From Auricularia sp. M13 (lineage: Eukaryota; Basidiomycota; Agaricomycetes; Auriculariales; Auriculariaceae): 64,000 bases of DNA. Position numbers and translations under genes: made by a program. The stretch spans positions 3,782,001-3,846,000 of the forward strand of contig CM073195.1 of the NCBI GenBank assembly GCA_037042915.1, in the 5' to 3' direction. A model generated the notes under the pieces. The model saw nothing but the letters and a program-made list of their open reading frames with translations. It did no database searches and had not been told where the DNA came from. Below are positions 32,552 to 43,944 of the stretch, piece by piece (position 1 is the first letter of the stretch; the number at the start of each line of letters is the position of its first letter).

Positions 32552-35401
32552 ATGCCAGGCCCTCGCACACTCCTTTCGTCTTTATCTCTGGTCGCGGCGA
32601 CCTCCTGGGCCGCCGTGACCCCAGCGGCGTCTCCCATCCAACCCGACCCATGCCAGGTCATCTCCACGAAGCTGCCGTTCGTGCCGCCCGAGGAGGCCCT
32701 CGCGTGCCTACGCTCGTTCCCTTTCAATGAGACCATCCGCCAGAACGTATGGCTTTTCAGCGCCTGCAGCCCGTATAGATTCATCGGTTTACTCACGAGG
32801 ATTGCCCACCTCAGGTGCTCGCTAATGCCAACGGCGTGCTCGACTTCTTCACCTTCGAACCGTACTATCTGAAAAGCCCGCCGCCGTTCCAGGAATCGAC
32901 CATCAATATCCGCGCCGAACTCAAGCGTATCGCGAAACAGAAGTACGCGTCGGACTACGACTTCAGCGTCGACCTGTACAACGTGACTGGGCGGCTCAAC
33001 GACGGCCACACGCGATGTAAGGAACACGGTGCACCGCTCGTCAATCCCCTTCCGCTCACGCGCGATAACAGGGTTCCCGGATTGCTACACGACCTTCCAG
33101 AACCTCTTGCCAGCGCCCATTGTCAGCTTGGAAAAGAACGGGAAACAGGACATCTATATTATCCCCGATCTTGGCGACCTTATCCCTCTTGTCGGTACAC
33201 CGTTCACAGACTTCTTCGCGAAGAAGGGCTTCAACTGGAAGCGTCTTGCTGGCGCGAAGGTGCTGGAGATTGACGGCGTGCCGTGCGTGTCCTCTCTTAC
33301 TGATGCCGCGACGTATTGACGGGTGGCGGTTGAACAGCGCCTACAATTATGTCGACACCATTGCGCGCGAGGTGTCTAGCAACTATCTTGGTACGCCCGG
33401 TCAGAATTCTCCTGCCCGCCAGGATTGACATGGTCTTGTTTTCGGCGGCGCAATCAGACCACGGTGAGTACATTCAGACTGTCATTTCGCTGTTACTGAT
33501 CTCCTGCAAGGCATCCGTGTTAACAGGTGCGAACAGCAATAACCGTGAGCGCAACGCTGACTGGCATTCCGCGGCAAAACAGCGTCTTCTCGAGCTACCG
33601 AATGGTGTCGGACGCCTTCTCGCAGCGCTTCGGCGACTTTGCGGGCCCGAGCTTGCCCACGCTCCGCGGCCACACCTTCAAGCTGATTGTCGCGAACGGC
33701 ACAAAGCCCGAGACCGTCTTCGTGCCTTCCGCTGCGAGCTACCTTGGCGGGCCCTTCACCGATGCCGCGTCCTTGTACGTCGCATTCGCACAGCACGGCT
33801 ATGAAACCCCTCCTGACCTCTCCTGCGTAGCTGGGCGACTAACTGCGCCGCGAATGAGGGCACGAACGGCTCTGACGAGTCTGGCTCGGCGCCCAACAAC
33901 CGCGGCAGGACGAAGACCAGGCCGGAGCCGATAGGCGTCATCGTGGACCCGTCAAAGAAGCAGAGCGTCGGGCTGCCACCGCCGTTCATCCCCTCGACGC
34001 CGATCGTGACCGCCGGCGAGTCGCTCATGTTCTTCGTCCTGCCCAACAGCACGACCGGCGTCCTCTTCGTCGGCGACTTCTCGCCCAACGATTTCTTCGG
34101 CTTCCAGGCGCGCGCAGTTGAGGGCGTGCAGAAGCTCCTCGCGGCTGGCGTGACTAGCCTCATCATTGACGTTCACAACAATGGCGGTGGATACGTCTGT
34201 CTCGGCGCGTTCCTCTACACGCTCATTGCGGGCACGAAGTCTGGTTATGCGTAGGTTCCCCTTTTACTCCAGTGTTGACGTTGTGCTAAGTCGTTCATCA
34301 AGTGGATTCCAGAACAGCAACCGCGCAAGCCCGTTGGCCCAGAAGATCGTAGCGAACTACATCAAGAACGACATCGACTTCATGAACTACTCACCGGAGA
34401 ACTGGGCGTTCCTGAACGACACGCTCTTCCCCAACAGCCACAACTACATCACCCCCGCTGACACCATCTTCGTCAACGGCGTTGCGGACCACAACTCGCA
34501 GCGCTTCCATGTCAGCAACCCCCGATCTCTGTTGCTATCTATGTCGCTTGCTGACGACTGTTTCATGTCCGCGACGAATGTAGGACACGTGCCAGCAGTA
34601 CAGCTACGACGACTCGTTGCCCTTGAGCGAGGAGCCGCCCTTTGCGCTCAACAAGGTCGTCGTGGTCGGCAACGGCAACTGCGCGTCGACCTGCGCGCTG
34701 TTCACTACGCTCCTCCATGAGAAGCAGGGCGTCAAGATGGTCGTCTTCGGCGCGAAGCCCGGCGAGCCAGCCGAATACAAGGGTGCGCATGCTTCCCCGC
34801 CGTTTTGGTCGGCGTGTATGGCTGACTGTTTTTTTCGCAATACTCAGGAATGGCAGGCAACCAGGTGCTTGAGTGGGCTAGCATCGATAGCGAGATCAAG
34901 ACTGCCCAGCTTAAGAACGACCCCGCGGCGCCTCCGGACCTGTGCGCCCTTCCCATTTCGTTACGCCGTTTGCATTGCTGACGCTGCCTTAGTATCGTCG
35001 GTGGTAACTTCCGCGTCAACTGGCGGACGGGTGAGCAAAGCTCGAGACATAACACCGGCGTTATTGACGGTCGTTTTTTTACAGCTTGGAGCTATTTCGA
35101 CGAGAAGACACCTATCGGTGCGGCCAGCGCCATGGTCCCGTCAATCCACGCACTGACCTTTGTGTGTTTTTGCAGCGTACAAGGCCGAGCCTGCGCTCCG
35201 CTTCCCCTACACGGAGAGCACCTACAACAATCCGCAAAACCTTTGGTCCGTCGCCGCCCGGCATTGTCTTGTTGATTATGGACGTCGATACTGACTAGTT
35301 TCTTACAGGACCTTTACGTATGCTCAACTTCTGACCTGGTCAAGTTGCAACCCATTTCTAACTCTCTTTGCAGCGCGAAGAATATACTCAAGGTCCTGTA
35401 G
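32552..35401 (+). CDS. Secreted S41-family protease, copy 2
   Basis: This is the tandem paralogue of the 27.6 kb gene. The signal peptide is MPGPRTLLSSLSLVAATSWAAVTPAAS, followed by CQVISTKLPFVPPEEALACLRSFPF and VLANANGVLDFFTFEPYYLKSPPPF, the latter nearly identical to copy 1. The core has DFSPNDFFGFQARAVEGVQKLLAAG, SLIIDVHNNGGGYVCLGAFLYTL and VVVGNGNCASTCALFTTLLHEK with the probable catalytic Ser. It ends GNFRVNWRT, AYKAEPALRFPYTES, TYNNPQNLW and AKNILKVL. Exon boundaries match copy 1. One example is the intron after VN (about 33532-33591) that must be removed to reach VFSSYRMVSDAFSQRFGD; without that intron the exon would seem frameshifted. Coding GC is higher than in copy 1. It looks intact. 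Confidence 0.83.
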
Positions 35402-35675
35402 AACTACCCTCTTACGGCTTATTTCGCTACATTTACAAGGGTACCATTTGTTGTTCGGATATGGACGCTTCAGGCTGGAGTACACGCTGATTACAATACA
35501 CCTGTTAAAGACGCCGTCGCCTTCCACTCGCAAATCAAACACTTTCAGACTGAACTATCGACGGCGACGACAACGCTTATCACTGTTGTGCAAGCGAATG
35601 GACGGGTCGTGCGTCTCTATCAATCGCGTTCTATTGATACGGGGCCATTGGTTTCTTTACATTGCCAACCATTGA

Positions 35676-36072
35676 CTACTGCGGTGGGTTGTTTGCGTGG
35701 ATGCTCGTATTCTCCGCGTCGTACGCCTGGAAAGGCTCTTTCACCGGCCGTCCGAGACCCGCCTCGGGCAGCTGCCTGTCTGCCATTTCCTCCTGCAGTT
35801 CCTGGCCGCTCTCATACGCGCCCTCCTTCTTGCCGAGAGAGCGGACGCGTACGCCGTCTGCTAGGTTCTGCTCACATCCCGTCAGCTGCGCAAGCATTGG
35901 TCCATCCAGTTATGGGACGCACGTTGGGCGGGTTGCGAATGCCTTCTTCGTTTAAATTACGCTCCGTCGGGACAACCGCCGGCCGTCCGACGACCTGCTC
36001 ATCTTTCTTGAATCCAGAGGCGGCGGGGTCGGTGTTGAGCTGGCGCGCGCTTGCTACAAATGGGTTCGACAT
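35676..36072 (-). CDS. Small hydrophilic protein of unknown function
   Basis: Two exons give about 119 residues. MSNPFVASARQLNTDPAASGFKKDEQVVGRP...GIRNPPN is joined to LTGCEQNLADGVRVRSLGKKEGAYESGQELQEEMADRQLPEAGL, ending ENTSIHANNPPQ. The inferred intron, 35886-35922, is only 37 nt but has GTGCGT and GCGCAG ends and restores one continuous frame. No signal peptide, membrane span or known domain is seen. Acidic/amide composition and lack of hydrophobic runs suggest a disordered protein. It lies tail to head with DRS2, 436 bp downstream of the DRS2 stop. Confidence 0.6.
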
Positions 36073-36508
36073 GGCTGCTGATAATTGGGTTCGGGGGAAG
36101 TTTCGTTGAGGTTTCATTCTGGTTCGTGGCTGCTTTTATACCTCTGGGAGCCCCACCTGCGATCGCGCATGGCCCTCGCTCATCCATCGTCACTATGACG
36201 CACGTAAAGCAGCTCCTGTGCTTCGCGAATGCGTCAATGCAGAGTGGCTTTTCGTCTTTGCCTCTTGAGATGAGGACCACACCAGTCATCCCGACCATGA
36301 GAAAATGATATGTAAAGAGAAAATAAACAGGCGGATGGTATAGTCCAAGTTCTAGATGTACCTACAAATACACTGCGCCGAGTGTAACGAGAGTGCGTGG
36401 TGGGTGGGCGGATCAGCGGGACGAATCGTGAGACGACGACAAGATAACGAAAAAGCGGGTCGTCCTAAGTCAATCTATGCAAACAGAGCATCAGAGGCGC
36501 GGGGCCGT
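36073..36508. other. Intergenic between small gene and DRS2
   Basis: About 436 bp holding the promoter of the minus-strand small gene and the 3' end of DRS2. No gene or repeat was recognised. Confidence 0.45.
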
Positions 36509-39500
36509 CTAGTACCCAGACGGGCGCTGGTGGCTCCGCGAGGTGTCGTACGCGCGGATAAGCCGCGCCTGGTCCTGCCGTGCGGCGTCTTCCGTCTGGC
36601 TGAAGGCGAACCCGCGGTTCCGCCGCAGGCGCTGCACCGCGCGCACCTTCTTGATCGCTTTCTGGAACTGCTCTTGCCGTGGCCGGTAATCTGGGATGTT
36701 GTACTTTTGCAGCTCCTGCGCAATGTGGTAGGACGCGGGCTGATATGTTCTCCGGTAACTACGTGGCACGATTAATGGGTTAAACGCGTCAAGGTAGCAG
36801 CGGGGACTTACTACTTCCAGGCGTAGTCTCTTGACAAGCAGACAACGGGCAGTAGTAACAGCGTGAAGTAGAAGACAGCGTCGGTCCATAACCGGGGCAC
36901 GATCCCAGCGTACTCGGTGGAGAAACCGATTATAGGTGTTAGCCAGCAATAGAGTGGCAAGAAGATCATGGTGAAGATGAAAGAACCCGGTATTGCTGCG
37001 ACAGTGTACTTGGTCCACAAACTGCGACAATGTGTCAGCGATGCTCGAACAGGTATAACTAGCTGGCCGCAGACGTACTCAGACACGAGGGCGGCTTTAC
37101 CGAGCACGGTCAGAAGGACGGCGAGGTACAAAGACGTTCCCCAGAACCAGTGCCCAGTGTCCAAGCCAGTTGCCTGCTTCAAGTCGCCCCAGAACAGAAT
37201 GATGGAGAACCCAAACAGGATCTATGAAGGAATCAGTTAAACAAGACAGGTCACAAGTTCTACATTGACCAGACACGTACCAGGCTGTGATACAGCGCGT
37301 TGGCAATCCATAACCAGAAGGCGGTCTTCGTGAAGAATGCATTGCGTTGGCCAAGGTTATACAGCTGCGGGTAGCGGTCCAATATTCGTGCGGATACGAA
37401 CTGGTCGAACACGCCAATGACGACAGGCGGAAGAACGGTGAACAGGACGTTGTACAGCGATAGCGTCCAAGACTCGTATGCAATTTGACCCGAGAAGTTG
37501 TTGAAGAACGAGTACTACGCCAACGATGTCAGCACCGTGGCGGGATGTATCGAACAGTAATGACGAACCCAGAACTGCGTCATGTAAAGCACAATGTTCT
37601 TGTAGAACGAGACTGCACGTTGCGGTAAGCACGGAATATACACGCCGCGGCAATGAAACCACTTACAAAGAATCAGCTTGGACAGCCGTTGATAACTCCA
37701 TGCACCGTGGACGAGGAGCAGCTTCTTCAGGTAACGGAATTGCGAAATGGCAATGTCCGCCGACCGCGCAGCCTGCAAACCTTCCTTTCCGGAGATACCG
37801 ACGCCGACGTGGGCGGCCTGGATCATGCTGACATCGTTGGCACCGTCACCGATAGCAAGGAGGAGCGCCTTCTCGTTCTTCTTGACCAGCTTGACGACGA
37901 GCGCTTTCTGGAGCGGCGATACACGACAGCACACGACAGCCTTGCACATGATCGCGAGCTCGAGGAACTGCTTCGCGATATCCTTCTCCAGGGCATAGGT
38001 TAAGCTCTTGCCATCTATACAGGAAAACTTCAGTTCAACCGCGCCAAGCAGGGTTGAGAGAGCACACACCAATAATCAGCGCAAGGTCCTCCTGCTCTCC
38101 TGTCCGTTGCTGGTTCTTAATAGCTGTTAACCGTTTCGTGATAAAGTCTTTCGTGGCATGCGCAGTCTCTTCGTTCACAATGACCTGCAGCGGTGACAAA
38201 GATCAGCCACAAGCAGCTTGCGCGAATGAGGCCTGTAAAACGCACCAAGTTCATAGACTCCGAGATCAACTTGCAACTGAGCCCAATGTTGATAGCCGTC
38301 TCCTGCCTATCACCCGTCAAGACCCATATGCGGATGCCAGCCTGCTGCAGCGTGTGGATGGCGTCCGGCACGCCGTCCTGGAGCTTGTCCTCGATGGCCG
38401 TCGCGCCGAGCAGGAACATCTCCTTCTCAATGATCTCCGCCGCCTTGTCGAGCGCGTCGCCGCGGCCGCTGATCATCGCTGCCGCCTGGTCGTAGATGTG
38501 TCGCCACGTCTCGTACTCGCTCTCCGGAATCTCGCGCGAGGCGATGCAGAGCGTGCGCAGACCTTCCGTTGCGTAGTCCTTCGCAATGTGTGTATCAGTA
38601 TTCAAGATTCAGCCCTGGAGTAAGAGAGGCCTTACCTCGAGATGGATCAGCGTTTGCTCGGTGAATGGCTGGTTCTGGCTTAACCGCTCCAAGATGACGG
38701 TGTCCGCGCCTTTGCAATAGAGCTTAATCTTGCCATCGGGCCCGCGTACAACAGTCGACATGCGCTTGCGCGTGGAGTTGAATTCGCACACGTTCAGGAT
38801 CTCAAACTCCTGGCTCTGGCCTTGAATATTGACGAACACTGACTTCGGTTTGCGCGTCTAGACGAGTATGAGCACGGACAAGAATTGCGAAGCCGGCGGT
38901 TTAGTACGCACATGGAATTGGTACCCAAGCATTTCGGCGCCCGCAACCAGGGCCGCCTCGTCCGGACTGCTCGCCTGGTATACGATCTTCTCCTCCTTGA
39001 CCTCGGGGATGACGGTATGGCAGACCGCAAGCAGGGTGAGGAACTCGTTGATGACGCTGCGTTCGAGGTCGTTCCCTCCACCCTTCAGGATCTCCTGCAT
39101 CTGCGCAAACGTCTTGCCTGTGCCTTCCTCGTCCTCAGCGCGTCGAGTCTCGGAGTACGCGACGCCCGCGATGGTGCACATCTTGAACTCCATCTCGTTA
39201 CACGTGAGCGTGCCCGTCTTGTCCGAGAAGATGTACTGGATCTGGCCGAGCTCCTCGACGAGCGAGGATGTGCGGCACAGCGCGGGTGTGTCCGTTTGCG
39301 GGTAGTACATGTCCAGGTCCGAGTTTATCAGCTGGGCTTGCTGAAACTTGACGATCTCCATCGTTACAATGAGCGAGATGGGGATCAGGTTGTTGTACAG
39401 GATGATGAAGGTCAGGATGTCCTCGACGAACTGCTGGGCTGCGTGAACGTCAGCGAGCGTACGCAAAGCATGGACGGCACAAACCCTTGTTGCCGACGAC

Positions 39501-41075
39501 CTCCACGGTTGCGAGGTACCAGTGGTGGCTGTCGAAGAACCATGACCGAATGCCGCCGCCAATGGTTGAGACGAGCGAGAGGACGAGCAGTAGGATGAAC
39601 AGGAAGACGATCTGGACGTTGACCTGACGCTCGACTGCAGTCCGCTTGATTGGTGCAGCGCTGTAAACAACTGTTAGGCTCGTGCAGATCTGGCGCCCAA
39701 ACAGCCACGCACGTCGCGTTCTGCATCAGCTTGGTCTCGTGCCCGGTGAACACGACGAGGCCGTACAGCCAGGGCGTGTTGCGGATTTGTGCGCCGCGCA
39801 GCAAGATTTGATCAGGGCCTAAGGGCACTTGCTTGGGGACGCCGCTGGGCATGGTGAGGTCGAAGGTGCCCTCATACGTGTACAGCGAGTTATTCGGCTG
39901 CTCGGAGCGCAGCGTACCGCGCAGACCGAGCACGCCCTGCGGCGTGACGAGCGAGGAGGTGTGCGTCGACGCCTGCTTGATCTTGAGGTTCGTCTCGCCG
40001 TCCAGATTCGCGGTCTCGATGTAGCACAGGCCCTCGGGCTCCGACGAGGACAGCAGGATGAGGTCAGCCGGAATGAAGGCGTCCGACGGCAGCCGCACGA
40101 CGTCGCCGACGCGGATGTCGCGCCAACGCTTGTTGCGAAACGTGCCGTCCTCCTGGAGCACCTCCGCGTCGCGGGCGTTGAGCTCGGAGTCTGACTGGTG
40201 CCGTTTCTGGGGGGGCGCAAGGGGTGAGCACTGCCCATGTCCGGTGCCGCGCGCGCAGCTTACCAAGTCTTCTTGCGCCTCTTTGAACGCAGATGCAAGT
40301 AGAACGGCAGAGAGAGGAATGATGGTGGTGTAGCGCTGCGTGGGCGACACGCCGGGAATTTGTTGAATCAACGCTGGTCTTGGCGTCAGCGCGGTCGACC
40401 CCGGAACCGTCTGTGACATTGCTCACCCGTGAACAAGAAGAACAAGTTTGCGTATTTGCTGAATTGTTCTGTGAAAACGTCAGATGTGGTCGTACAAGTT
40501 AGACAGTACTCACCGAAGAAGAATTTGGGAATGAAGGTCGCCGAGTTGTACTTGCTCGTCGAAACATAATTCGAGCAAAAGCCCTGGGCCGCGTTCAACT
40601 GGTGGTTGTTGAGCGCGATCTTGCGCTCGCCCTCGAGCGCAATCTTCTTCTGCCATGGCCAGCGAAACGGAGCCTTGGGCGGCTTCGGTGCTCGCGCTTT
40701 CTCGGTCTGCTGAGGTATCCCGTTGAAATTGCCTGAGCCTTGGAACGGTTGGCCGCCTGGTACGGGTATTTCGTCATCATCAAACGTCCAGCCCTGTGGT
40801 TCGCCCAGACTTGTCTGAGACTTGCCAGCCATGGGCTGCGCAGCGCGAGTCAAACCGATGCCAGATTCATGGCTGACCATGCCCATGGGCGACGGCCTGA
40901 ACGCTGAGTCGGGCATGGGGGACTCCATGTCGTCGTCGTCGTGGAAGAACGGGTCCATGCCACCGTCCTGGTAGCGCCGCGAGCTGCTGGGTGGGTAGCC
41001 ATCATCGGCTGGAGGCTGGTACTGGCGCGTGGCAGGGTTGACCTGCGAGACGAGCCGCGCAAAGTCGTCGGCCAT
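36509..41075 (-). CDS. DRS2: P4-type phospholipid-translocating ATPase (flippase)
   Basis: This flips aminophospholipids to the cytosolic leaflet of Golgi and plasma membranes. The start [22 protein letters not shown] leads to a long acidic cytosolic N-terminus. Then follow [40 protein letters not shown] (A-domain DGET), [15 protein letters not shown] (P4-specific PISL), [16 protein letters not shown] (phosphorylated Asp in DKTGT), [11 protein letters not shown] and [15 protein letters not shown] (N-domain). [15 protein letters not shown] and [23 protein letters not shown] follow, then the C-terminal spans [14 protein letters not shown] and [15 protein letters not shown]. More than a dozen introns split it. 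The C-terminal tail is basic, with [23 protein letters not shown], as in Drs2p where this tail is regulatory. It looks intact, at about 1,300 residues. A CDC50-type beta subunit would be needed but is not in the window. Confidence 0.93.
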
Positions 41076-41793
41076 ATAATACTAGCAGCTTCGTCGTTAT
41101 AGCAGGTTATAGCAGGTGTAGCGGCACTGTGTAACTGAAGAGTGATAATACGGCGCGGTTGTAGGCGCGCGTGCGTAGCGGTGCAACGGAAGCAGGGATC
41201 GAAGCGGAGTTTCTCAAAATGGCTTGGTCTTCTTCGCACCTGTCAACCGAATTTCTGACAGCTCAAAAAATCAGGCATAATCATGAAATATGGGCATGTC
41301 CCACACTTTAAACCCAGTTATCAACATCATCAGCTTTACTGTATTCTATGTGTGCGACAACGGGTACGGTTGAAAAATGCAGCATCAAATGATCTTATTC
41401 TTTGCCAGGAACCTCAGTGGACGCATTCAGAACAGAAATACCATGTAGAACAAGGATAAAATTCCCCTTGCATTTGAGTTTCAGAGTGAATCAACCTGAC
41501 TGTCAGTGTGAAACCATGAAAGTGTGGTCTATCGATCCTTTAATCCCTCGGACTTTGAGGCAGAGGGCAGCAAGTGCACAGCAGGTACCTTCAGTGCGCA
41601 GAACACACCGATCAAGTCCCACTCCAAGAAGACGTCAACTCCATCTGCTCAGCCAGAAACCTAGTACATGTGCTCTTATACATCGTCACAACTCCCAGTC
41701 TTCTCGTACCCGCCAATTCAGCACCTACCCAACGCCTACCGCTACAGATTGTCTCGAAGCAACTCCGGTTGAAAGATAAAGTCAAGCCACTGC
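41076..41793. other. Intergenic between HNT1 and DRS2
   Basis: About 720 bp holding the DRS2 promoter and the HNT1 3' flank. The part 41250-41420 is AT-rich. No gene was recognised. Confidence 0.45.
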
Positions 41794-42530
41794 TTAGAGC
41801 CTGCCCTTCAATTCTTCATGATACTTCTGCAAGTCCTCGCGAGCGATATCCTGGGTCGGCCAACCGACAACAAGACCAGCCTTGTCCGAATCGGAAGGCT
41901 TGGGGATGACATGGAAATGGACGTGGGGCACAATCTTTGCAAATGTGTCAGTACTGACAGGGCAGGGTTTAGTATCAAGGGCGTGCCTGGTGCGCAATCC
42001 TGCCGTTGTTCTGAAGAATGTTGTAGTTCTCGAACTTGGATGCAATGGCAATCTTCTTGGCGATGACCAGCGAGTCCGCGAGGTATTCATCTGGCACGTC
42101 GTGCAGCTTCTCGCCGTGGTCTGGGAAAATAAGCGGAATGCAATAGCTAAGTGGCAGGAATGGGCTGACACTTTGGAATCACAAGCGCATGCCCTTTGGC
42201 GATGGGTCCGATGTCCAAAAACGAGAACCTGGAGAGAGCGTTGAGTGTCGTTGAGCAAGCGGTGACCACGGACGGACGTACGAATGCTCGCTCTCAATGA
42301 GCTTGAAGCTTGCGTAATAATTCTTTTAGATGTCATAAAATGCGACGCCGTGGGCTTCTGACCTTGGGATTTCGCCTGCGACAGACGATCTGAGCAAAGG
42401 CTAATCAAGATGGGTAGCACGAACAGCGAATAATCCGGCAGAATATGCAATCGCTGCGGAACGCTCTATGGTCAGCGCTAAGACATGTATCCCAACGATG
42501 AATGGATACAGACCTAGCAAGGTGTGCCAT
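41794..42530 (-). CDS. HNT1: HIT-family nucleotide hydrolase, Hnt1/HINT-like
   Basis: By family this is an adenosine phosphoramidase. Six exons were resolved. The first is just 17 nt (42514-42530, MAHLAS), then DCIFCRIIRCEIPS, FKLIESEHSFSFLDIGPIAKG, ALVIPKYHGEKLHDVPDEYL, ENYNILQNNGRIAHQ and IVPHVHFHVIPKPSDSDKAGL. The catalytic HxHxH motif is HVHFH, and the CxxC pair (CIFC) matches Hnt1. The end QKYHEELKGRL is a normal Hnt1-type tail. Total about 140 residues. The last intron (41935-41986) has a GC donor (GCACGC). The HALVIPKYHGE join uses donor GTCAGC rather than the GTGTCA three bases upstream, as only the first keeps frame. Confidence 0.88.
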
Positions 42531-43944
42531 CGTCAAGACTGCGATAGTTGATGGTCGAAGGAAGGCGCCTCGAGCGGTCTGTGAATCGCGCCCGGCCCGA
42601 CATTGCAGCTTGACTTCAAACCTCCACCATTGCCAATCGTCTTTTCCAAGTCCATTCTCCTCAGCATGCTTTTCTTTTGCTATTCGTGTACGGTCGAAAG
42701 CACGCTAATCGTTCAGCTCGACCTAGAGTATCACATTTGGACCTCCAGTGCACACCTCGAAACCCCGGGTCTATCGCAGCCGAACGCCGCTGCACATTTA
42801 TTGGGAGAGTGCTGGAGGGTTTTCTTCGATCCTCTCAGGAAATCTTGATGCGTCGGAAGAATGACATACCGGCTGGGAAGGTCTGCAAAATCTGCCTTCG
42901 CATTTCATACATTTACCGCAGTACTGCATCACTCGAACGCAAGGCACGCTAGTCAGCGTTACAGCTAAGTTCTACGTGGCCTTGCGACGCGACCTACGCC
43001 CAGAGCCTAAGGACGCGGTTACGTTGCTCGCTCAGTGAGCTCCTCACTGATATGCTCGTGGCCACCAGTGATGGATTGCACGCTGTAGTTACGCGGCCGG
43101 GCAGTCAGAGCTAGCTCATCTATTACTTGAGGAGACGCCTTTCTGAACCAGGCCTGAGCTTCGGCCTTAGAGCTCTGGGTCCACGAGCACTGCAGTTTTA
43201 ATGTTCTCAAGACGAGAGTCTCTGACTTTTTATTCTGTTATGTCAAAAGAATTTACCACCCCAAGGCTTGCCAATATATGCATCCTCTATCACGTGCAAG
43301 AGCGCAGATCATATGACGGCACTCAAAAGCTTTGCGAAAGCAAGGTCCGACGATTCGCCTCTTGCCTTCCTCACAGCGACTTTGATGATATTTCAGCCGT
43401 AGGGATATGCGCGCTCTGGGGAGGGCCTTTCTTCAAACGGCGTCGCGACCCAGAGGCTGGCAGCCTGGCATGCTCCCGGCGCTTGCCTGCACCATCTCAA
43501 ACCAGCACATTATTTCGCGGTCCCTGTGAAGGTTATGATCGCCGGTCCGCTGGATAAACACCACTATGAGCATACATATACTCCACGCATCGGTTAAATC
43601 GAGGTATAATCTCTAAGGTTGGTACAGTCGAAGCCCTTATAAGCCATGGCATTTGGGACCCACCAAAACCTATGGGTTATGCGAATTATGGCCTAAGAGG
43701 GCGGGTATTTGTATGTGAATCTCGATTCCGGAGGTGGCCAAACCCTCTGGCCGGCTATGGCTTATGGACGAAGAGGGCTATGGGTTATAAGAGCTTCGAC
43801 TGTACGCAATTTCCTGCTCTGCGGCGCTGAGTTTGAACACGCGTTTTAGCGCATCGTGTTTTTGACTGATACATCTCGAAACGCGATCTCGGGGCACGAG
43901 GTATGAAGATACAAGTACACAAGAGGTCTAAAAATCCCATATTT
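42531..43944. other. Intergenic, HNT1 to TRP4
   Basis: About 1.4 kb without a recognisable gene. A 63-codon minus-strand frame at 43019-43210 shows no domain and is not called. The 179-bp MITE at 43625-43803 lies in the right third. The rest shows nothing notable. Confidence 0.45.
43625..43803. mobile_element. pogo/Fot1-like MITE (Tc1/mariner superfamily)
   Basis: A 179-bp element with terminal inverted repeats of about 26 bp. The left end is CAGTCGAAGCCCTTATAAGC; the right end, reverse-complemented, is CAGTCGAAGCTCTTATAACC. Three mismatches occur over the first 26 positions. A TA dinucleotide flanks each end (43623-43624 and 43804-43805), the target duplication of Tc1/mariner and pogo elements. 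CAGT-type ends suit the pogo/Fot1 group. The interior has no coding capacity, so it is non-autonomous. Its internal sequence repeats motifs resembling the ends (TATGGGTTATGCG, GGCTATGGCTTATGG). Confidence 0.87.

Noticed and set aside
33500-33610. Apparent frameshift in S41 copy 2 compared with copy 1
   Set aside because: Both copies have an intron here; removing it (AG|C joins) restores VNS-VF-SY in each, so there is no break.
42125-42180. Apparent frame error in HNT1 after HALVIPK
   Set aside because: Using donor GTCAGC, three bases downstream of the first GT, gives the expected IPKYHGEKL.
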